Source: Alphaproteobacteria bacterium (lineage in GTDB: Bacteria > Pseudomonadota > Alphaproteobacteria > CAAGCB01 > CAG-977). Taken from it: a stretch of DNA of 64,000 bases. The DNA is taken from NCBI GenBank assembly GCA_900768185.1, contig CAAGCB010000044.1, positions 124,001-188,000 of the forward strand. Direction: 5' to 3'. The translations under genes and the position numbers were made by a program. This document shows positions 59,247 to 64,000 of the stretch, one piece after another. The notes under the pieces are model-generated. The model saw only the letters and a program-made list of their open reading frames with translations, had not been told where the DNA came from and ran no database searches. Numbering within the stretch: the first letter of the stretch is position 1; every line of letters starts with the position of its first letter.

Positions 59247-61133
59247 TTAGCGCAATCGGTTGCGTCCGGCGCGTCTGCGTTTTGCGACGAATAGGGCGAC
59301 GATAATCAGCAGAGCCGGAACGGACAGCACGTTGATCAAGATGATGTCGGTTTGCAAATCGGCAACGTCCTTGACCAAAACGGTTTGAACGTTGCGCAGG
59401 GCGGAACGCAGTTCCAACTGGCGTTTTTGCAGGGATTTCAATTCCTCTTTATCCTCGCGGGACAGCAAATCCCTGCCGTCGCTTGACGCGCGTTTCGTCA
59501 ATTCGCGCAGTCTTTCCCGCGTCGCCTGTAATTCGTAATACAGCCGCGTTTCCTGTTCGCGGTACTGTTTTTCTGCTTTCAACGCCAAGTTTTCGATGAC
59601 GGTGAAAGGGCGTCGCCATTCGGCTTTCGACCTCAAATCGATCAGGGACGCCGCGCCGCTGAGGTTGTCCAGCGCGTTCACGATCAAATCCGCGTTTCCG
59701 GCGAACGGGTAAAGCTGGCGCACGCCCAGCGCGCCCGATTTTTCGACCCACATTCTGTCCGCCAGCAGATCGCTGTCGGCGATCAGAATAATGTTCACGG
59801 GGTGGACGGCTTTGGACAAGTGGGCTTCGGGACGCTGTTTCAGGAAATTGCGTTCGGGCGCTTTGTCGAACGACGACGCGGGCGTTCCTTTGATACGCAG
59901 CCCCAAAATCAGGTTTTTCCCGCCGGCTTTGAAATCGCGCAGCATGGCGGCGGGATCGGGATCCAAGCCGTTGATGTTTCCCATCAGTTCGGAATCTTTG
60001 GACGAATACATCAGCGGCGTGACGGTCAGACCGTCGACCTTTTTAAAGATGTCGAACGATCCCGCATAAGCCAGATTGACCGAACTGATCGCCCCCGTGA
60101 CGGGATCTTCGGGGCTGAGGTAGTTCGCGTTCAAAGACAGCCACGGCGGGTATTTCGTCTGAATGTTTTTGCCGTTCTGCGCGTGCCCGATGACGCGCGC
60201 CAACGTGGTGTCGGCGACAAAGCGCGACGGATCGAACGATATTCCCCAAGCGCCGAACAGCCTGTCCAGATCGGGGCGGACGGTATAGGGCGTGTCGCCC
60301 AGATCCGCTTCGATTTGCGAAAACGGATCAATCAAAAGAATCATGTTCCCGCCGCGCATGACGTGCTGATCGATGGCGTACAGGGTTTCGTCGCTGAAAT
60401 GTTTGGGGTTCACGATCAGCAAAACATCAATGTCGGGCGGAATGTCCAGCGTTTGGCGTGAAATGAACCGCACGTCGAAAATATCGCGCACGACGTCCAT
60501 GACCGCCCAGCGGGGGTAGTATTTCGGATAAATCAGCTGCGGTTCGCCTTGCCCGTCGATGGGCAGGGTGCTGATAATGCCGACGGTCGGGCGTTTGGAA
60601 CGTGTCAAATCGGTCAGGTATTTCGTGATGTCGTATTCCAAAAAACGTTCGCGGGACGGATCCAGCATCGCAATCGTGCGGCGTCTGTCGGACGAATTGG
60701 AAATCGTCAGCCCGATATAGACGTATTCCTGCGAATCGCCGACGGGAATGCCTTTCAGTCCGTAGCTGAGGGCTTCGTCCTCTTTTTTTGAAAACGGTTC
60801 CGGATCGATGACTTCCAGTCTGATTTTTCCGTTTGAGGCGGAAACGTATTGTTCCAGCAGTTCGATCACGCGCACGGCATAGGTCGCGTGCAGCTGCGAC
60901 GCTTTCGCCAGTTTCCCCGACAGGTAAAATCGGATCGTGACGGGTTCCCTGATGTCTGAAACGGCGCGGACGGATCCTTCGGACAGGGAATAGAGGTGCG
61001 ACTGCGTCAGATCCAGTCTGTAGTCTTTCATCAAAAACGCCGCGACGATATTGACGCTGAAAAACAGGACGACGGCGCAAAACAGCCCCGCGACGCCCAA
61101 AGTGTTTCTGTCGAAATCGGTCAGTTTTTTCAT
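59247..61133 (-). CDS. GldG-like ABC-transporter auxiliary protein
   Basis: 628 residues. Membrane helix near the N-terminus (LGVAGLFCAVVLFFSVNIVA) and one near the C-terminus (IILINVLSVPALLIIVALFV) flank a large periplasmic region. The intermediate part has DLTQSHLYSLSEGSVRAVSD and VTIRFYLSGKLAK, features of the GldG/ABC-type uncharacterised transport family. In Bacteroidetes GldG works with GldA and GldF in gliding; in proteobacteria the role is not known. A coiled coil lies around residue 520-580. Confidence 0.82.
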   Translation of the reverse strand: MKKLTDFDRNTLGVAGLFCAVVLFFSVNIVAAFLMKDYRLDLTQSHLYSLSEGSVRAVSDIREPVTIRFYLSGKLAKASQLHATYAVRVIELLEQYVSASNGKIRLEVIDPEPFSKKEDEALSYGLKGIPVGDSQEYVYIGLTISNSSDRRRTIAMLDPSRERFLEYDITKYLTDLTRSKRPTVGIISTLPIDGQGEPQLIYPKYYPRWAVMDVVRDIFDVRFISRQTLDIPPDIDVLLIVNPKHFSDETLYAIDQHVMRGGNMILLIDPFSQIEADLGDTPYTVRPDLDRLFGAWGISFDPSRFVADTTLARVIGHAQNGKNIQTKYPPWLSLNANYLSPEDPVTGAISSVNLAYAGSFDIFKKVDGLTVTPLMYSSKDSELMGNINGLDPDPAAMLRDFKAGGKNLILGLRIKGTPASSFDKAPERNFLKQRPEAHLSKAVHPVNIILIADSDLLADRMWVEKSGALGVRQLYPFAGNADLIVNALDNLSGAASLIDLRSKAEWRRPFTVIENLALKAEKQYREQETRLYYELQATRERLRELTKRASSDGRDLLSREDKEELKSLQKRQLELRSALRNVQTVLVKDVADLQTDIILINVLSVPALLIIVALFVAKRRRAGRNRLR

Positions 61134-61135
61134 GG

Positions 61136-61870
61136 CTACACCGCCTTTTTGCGATCAAGCACGATTACCGTGGCGAACAGGAACACGCTTGAAAACGAAG
61201 CGAAAAACAACAGATCGCGCATGTCGAAAACGCCGCGCGTCAGGGAAATGTAATGGATCAGAAAGCCCAGCGACTGAAACAGTTTCATCACTTTTTCGGT
61301 CGCGACGCCCGCAAACGAATCGATCAGCGCGTCCGATCCGACGAACGTCAGCAAAACGCACGCCATCATGGTTGAAACAAACGCGACGATCTGGCTTTTC
61401 GTGCAGGCGGACAGGCAGGATCCGACCGACAGGAAAGTTCCCGCGATAAGAAAACTGGCGAGATAACTCATGAAAATGACGCCATTGTCGGGATTGCCCA
61501 GATAATTGACGGTCAGCCACATCGGCACGGTCAGAACCAGCGCGACGCCGACGAACGCCCACGCCGCCAGAAATTTGCCCAGCACCAAATCCGCCGTTGA
61601 AACGGGCAGCGTCATTAAAAGCTCGATCGTGCCGCTGCGGCGTTCTTCCGCCCACATGCGCATGGAAACGGCGGGAATCAAGAAAACGTACAGCCACGGG
61701 TGGAACACGAAAAACGATTGCAGGTCGGCTTGTCCGCGAATGAAAAAATCGCCGGCGTAAAATGTCAGCATTCCCGCCAGCGCGACGAAAATCATCAAAA
61801 AAATCCACGCGACGGGCGTCGTGAAATAACCTGTAAATTCGCGCTTTGCCAAAACAAATACGGGTTTCAT
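61136..61870 (-). CDS. ABC-2-type permease (GldF-like)
   Basis: 244 residues with six helices, start REFTGYFTTPVAWIFLMIFV. ABC-2 permease signature region MRMWAEERRSGTIELLMTLP near residue 73, FLIAGTFLSVGSCLSA and LTFVGSDALIDSF. Pairs with the upstream ATPase (four-base overlap) and the downstream GldG-like gene. Confidence 0.88.
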   Translation of the reverse strand: MKPVFVLAKREFTGYFTTPVAWIFLMIFVALAGMLTFYAGDFFIRGQADLQSFFVFHPWLYVFLIPAVSMRMWAEERRSGTIELLMTLPVSTADLVLGKFLAAWAFVGVALVLTVPMWLTVNYLGNPDNGVIFMSYLASFLIAGTFLSVGSCLSACTKSQIVAFVSTMMACVLLTFVGSDALIDSFAGVATEKVMKLFQSLGFLIHYISLTRGVFDMRDLLFFASFSSVFLFATVIVLDRKKAV

Positions 61871-62823
61871 GGCGTTTCTTTCAGTTCGCGGTCGGGTGAC
61901 GTAAAAGCGTAAAACACTTCTTCCAGCCGACCTTTGTCAATATACATGTCCAGAATTTGAATGTCCTGACGGCGCAAAGCCTCAATCACGTCGGCGGTGA
62001 CGGATTTCTTTTCCCGCGGGTGCATGGTGAACCAGAAAGCTTCGTCGTTTTCGGGCGCGACGTCGGTCACGACAACGGGGTCGATTTGCGCCAGCACCGT
62101 CTCCGTGCGTTCGCGTTGATAGGACGGGATCAAAATGCGCAGCGTCTGGTGCGTTTCCGACAGGCTGATCAAAGCCTGCGGCGTTCCGTCCAGAACGATT
62201 TTGCCTTTGTCGATGATGACGGCGCGCGAACAGATGGCTTCGACTTCTTCCAGAACATGGGTGGAAACGATGATGGCTTTGTCCCGACGCAGACGGCGGA
62301 TCAGCGTGCGGATTTCGCGTTTTTGGTTGGGATCAAGCCCTTCCGTCGGTTCGTCCAAAATCAGAACGGCGGGATCGTGAATCAGCGCCTGCGCCAATCC
62401 GACGCGGCGTTTGTATCCTTTTGACAGCGTGTCGATCGGCTGATACAGCACGTTGGTCAGCGCAATGTCCGAAACGACTTTTTCAACGGCTTTTTCTTTG
62501 GCGGATTCGAACAGACCGCGCGCTTCGGCGATAAAATTCAAAAAGGACAGGACGGTCATGTCGTTGTAGGACGACGCGACTTCGGGCATATAGCCGATAT
62601 GCCGTTTGACATCGACGGGATTTTCGACGACATCGAAACCGCAGACGGCGATTTTTCCCGCGCTGGGCGACAAAAATCCGGAAATCATGCGCATGGTGGT
62701 GGTTTTACCCGCGCCGTTCGGTCCCAAAAATCCCAGAACCTGCCCTTTCGGCACATTCAGGGACAAATTGTCGACGGCGGTGAAAGAGCCGAATTTTCGC
62801 GTGACGTTTTCCAGTGTGATCAT
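61867..62823 (-). CDS. ABC transporter ATP-binding protein (GldA-like)
   Basis: 318 residues. Walker A GPNGAGKTTTMRMIS near residue 40, Q-loop region, signature LSKGYKRRVGLAQALI, Walker B VLILDEPTEGLD and switch His in STHVLEEVEAI, followed by a 90-residue C-terminal domain as in GldA/NatA-type proteins. Drives the permease and GldG-like partner. Likely exporter or membrane-remodelling complex; substrate unknown. Confidence 0.92.
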   Translation of the reverse strand: MITLENVTRKFGSFTAVDNLSLNVPKGQVLGFLGPNGAGKTTTMRMISGFLSPSAGKIAVCGFDVVENPVDVKRHIGYMPEVASSYNDMTVLSFLNFIAEARGLFESAKEKAVEKVVSDIALTNVLYQPIDTLSKGYKRRVGLAQALIHDPAVLILDEPTEGLDPNQKREIRTLIRRLRRDKAIIVSTHVLEEVEAICSRAVIIDKGKIVLDGTPQALISLSETHQTLRILIPSYQRERTETVLAQIDPVVVTDVAPENDEAFWFTMHPREKKSVTADVIEALRRQDIQILDMYIDKGRLEEVFYAFTSPDRELKETP

Positions 62824-62862
62824 GGTGTCTTCAAATCAACAGTTTCTTTGCTTCAAGAATAT

Positions 62863-62896
62863 AACCGCTTTGTCCGAAAGACAAGAAAAAGCGGTT
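62863..62896. other. Imperfect cruciform between ABC operon and eipB
   Basis: AACCGCTT (62863-62870) pairs with AAGCGGTT (62889-62896), and inside it TTGTC pairs with GACAA. It may be a weak terminator or attenuator; no function can be assigned. A TATGAT at 62928-62933 could be the -10 box of eipB, though I see no good -35 box. Confidence 0.35.
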
Positions 62897-62958
62897 TAAT
62901 GCGCTGGCGTCACGCGAATTTTTCGGCTATGATGCCCCGTGACGAAAGGATTTTTCCC

Positions 62959-63792
62959 GTGATCAGGACGTTTTTTTTGACAGGCTTGCTCGTTTTTTCC
63001 GTTTTCCCCCTGCGGGCGGAGGAAAATCCGCAATCCCATCGCGCGATTTACGACATATCGCTGCATTCGACGGCGGGCGGGGCGGCGGGCGTCGTCAACG
63101 CCAAAGGAAAAATGTCCTACCGTATTCAAAAGGTTTGCGGCGTTTGGGAAACGGAATCCGTATTTTCGCTGAACGTCGGCTATGAATCGACGGGGGCGGA
63201 CACGACGAACTGGCGGCAGGTCACGCGGGAAAGCATGGACGGCTGTTTGTTCGATTTCGCCGTCCATGTGCGGGAAAAAGGCGTCGACCGCAAGGATTTG
63301 CAGGGCGGGGCGGTCTGTCGCGGCGGCAAAAAAAGTTTGCGGCTGGATTTTCCGGTCAAATCCGTCGCCGTTCTGCCCAAAAGCGTCGTCTTTCCTGTTC
63401 AGCAGACGATGCGTCTGCTGTCGGCGGCGAAATCGGGGAAAAAAAGCGTTTCGTCCTATGTGTACGACGGCACTCGCCCCGAATCGCTTTATTCCGTGCA
63501 TGCCGCCGTTTCCCCCGCGACCGGCTTTCGTTCGGCAAAAGTTGAAGGGGACGCGGAGCTGTTGAAAAACGTGCGCGTCTGGCGGTTCGACACCGCTTTT
63601 TTCGACGCGTTCGCCCTGAAATCCCCGTCCGACGGCTCTCCGCGCTACGAAGTGTCCATGTATGTTTATGAAAACGGCGTCGGCGACCGTATCGTTCAGG
63701 ATTTCGGAACGCATCGCCTGCTGTCCGAAATGACGCGGCTGGAACGGCTGCCCGATTTGCCCTGTCCCCCGAAAGCCGAAGGCAACCTTTGA
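62959..63792 (+). CDS. eipB: Cell-envelope integrity protein EipB (DUF1849)
   Basis: 277 residues from GTG 62959 (AAAGGA eight bases before), which gives a clean signal peptide (MIRTFFLTGLLVFSVF, cleavage near residue 20). The mature protein fits EipB/DUF1849: SHRAIYDISLHST, GKMSYRIQKVCGVWETESVF, ESMDGCLFDF and a late EVSMYVYENGVGDRIVQDFG. EipB is a periplasmic spiral beta-barrel needed for envelope integrity in Brucella. Earlier in-frame ATGs at 62929/62932 overlap the -10 box and are not preferred. Confidence 0.88.
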   Translation: MIRTFFLTGLLVFSVFPLRAEENPQSHRAIYDISLHSTAGGAAGVVNAKGKMSYRIQKVCGVWETESVFSLNVGYESTGADTTNWRQVTRESMDGCLFDFAVHVREKGVDRKDLQGGAVCRGGKKSLRLDFPVKSVAVLPKSVVFPVQQTMRLLSAAKSGKKSVSSYVYDGTRPESLYSVHAAVSPATGFRSAKVEGDAELLKNVRVWRFDTAFFDAFALKSPSDGSPRYEVSMYVYENGVGDRIVQDFGTHRLLSEMTRLERLPDLPCPPKAEGNL

Positions 63793-63818
63793 CAAAACGG
63801 AACGCCGTGGTGTATTCT
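63789..63818 (+). promoter_or_regulatory. Sigma70-type promoter of the HAD gene
   Basis: TTGACA (63789-63794), 18-base spacer, TATTCT (63813-63818). The -35 box includes the eipB stop codon. Confidence 0.55.
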
Positions 63819-63850
63819 GACCCCGTCGCTGTTTAACGGAGTGTCCCCTT

Positions 63851-64000
63851 TTGACCGAAGAAATTCCCTATATCGCAGGTTTGCGCGCCGTTGCGTCGTC
63901 ATACGACGCCTTTATCGTCGATTTGTGGGGCGTCGTGTATGAAGAACAGAGGCTTTGCTTCGGCGTGTTCAACGCGCTCAGCCAGCTGAACGACGCGGGG
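63851..64000 (+). CDS. HAD-superfamily (class IIA) hydrolase, start only
   Basis: The first 50 codons of a gene from TTG 63851 (GGAG nine bases before). AFIVDLWGVVYEEQRLC carries the HAD motif I (D-x-W-G-V), typical of the HAD-IIA group near NagD (TIGR01459 family in alphaproteobacteria). The rest is outside the window, so substrate and completeness cannot be judged. Confidence 0.8.
   Translation, partial: MTEEIPYIAGLRAVASSYDAFIVDLWGVVYEEQRLCFGVFNALSQLNDAG

Noticed and set aside
1..64000. tRNA or rRNA genes, CRISPR arrays, insertion sequences, prophage
   Set aside because: I looked for the tRNA T-arm consensus, repeated spacers, terminal inverted repeats with transposase motifs and phage structural genes, and saw none. 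A covariance-model scan could still reveal a small RNA.

Overview
The window is about 64 kb of chromosomal DNA from an alphaproteobacterium (inferred). The signs are: a MucR/Ros-type regulator; an IbpA-type small heat-shock gene followed by a DUF1150 gene; the bamD-recN-ligA block; an EipB (DUF1849) envelope protein; PheA with the alphaproteobacterial form of the ACT motif; and the rpmH-rnpA-yidD-yidC-ysxC block. Coding density is very high, many genes overlap by ATGA or TTGA junctions, and no gene-free stretch exceeds 300 bases. I found no tRNA, rRNA, insertion sequence, prophage or CRISPR array. The genus cannot be named from what is visible.

Layout. 1-5.5 kb: adenosine deaminase (cut by the window edge), a lipoprotein, homoserine dehydrogenase and RecJ. 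5.5-13.2 kb: an accessory-looking stretch with a possible uracil-glycosylase-fold protein and three paralogous colicin-type HNH nucleases. The third nuclease is followed by a SUKH (SMI1/KNR4) immunity-type gene. Interleaved are pheA, an outer-membrane barrel, TerC, hsp20, DUF1150 and a DTW-domain tRNA modification enzyme. 13.2-19.3 kb: queA, mucR, a cysteine-cluster protein, a YgjP-like metallopeptidase, an AnmK-like kinase, a lipoprotein, a secreted PLD nuclease and a monothiol glutaredoxin. 19.4-22.8 kb: one very large gene that joins a five-helix membrane domain and a degenerate sulfatase-like domain to a proline repeat and a TolA-like coiled coil; its 3' end looks frameshifted. 22.9-31.5 kb: a TPR-methyltransferase fusion, a membrane-anchored unknown, an ALDH7-like protein lacking both catalytic residues, then bamD, recN and ligA. 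31.6-44.7 kb: murJ-glnD-mutS, a short malic enzyme, a PhoR-type kinase, AmpG and TypA. 44.8-52.9 kb: two secreted paralogues (one with an EF-hand), a PfkB kinase, EI24, a lipoprotein, PAP2, thioredoxin, and an operon of COG3014, two LPP20-type lipoproteins and LpoB. 52.9-57.4 kb: ysxC, yidC, a double-domain yidD, rnpA, rpmH and an esterase. 57.5-64 kb: a DtxR/MntR regulator, a GldA/F/G-like ABC operon, EipB and the start of a HAD-family gene.

How the genes work together. Much of the window serves the cell envelope: BamD, YidC/YidD, MurJ, LpoB, AmpG and AnmK (muropeptide recycling), EipB, PAP2 and the sulfatase-like fusion. A second theme is genome maintenance: RecJ, RecN, LigA, MutS and perhaps the glycosylase-like protein. 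The best candidates for undescribed biology are the HNH/SUKH family, the double YidD, the catalytically dead ALDH7 homologue and the sulfatase-TolA-like fusion. Many promoters with TTGxxx and TATAAT-like boxes exactly 17 bases apart can be read directly.
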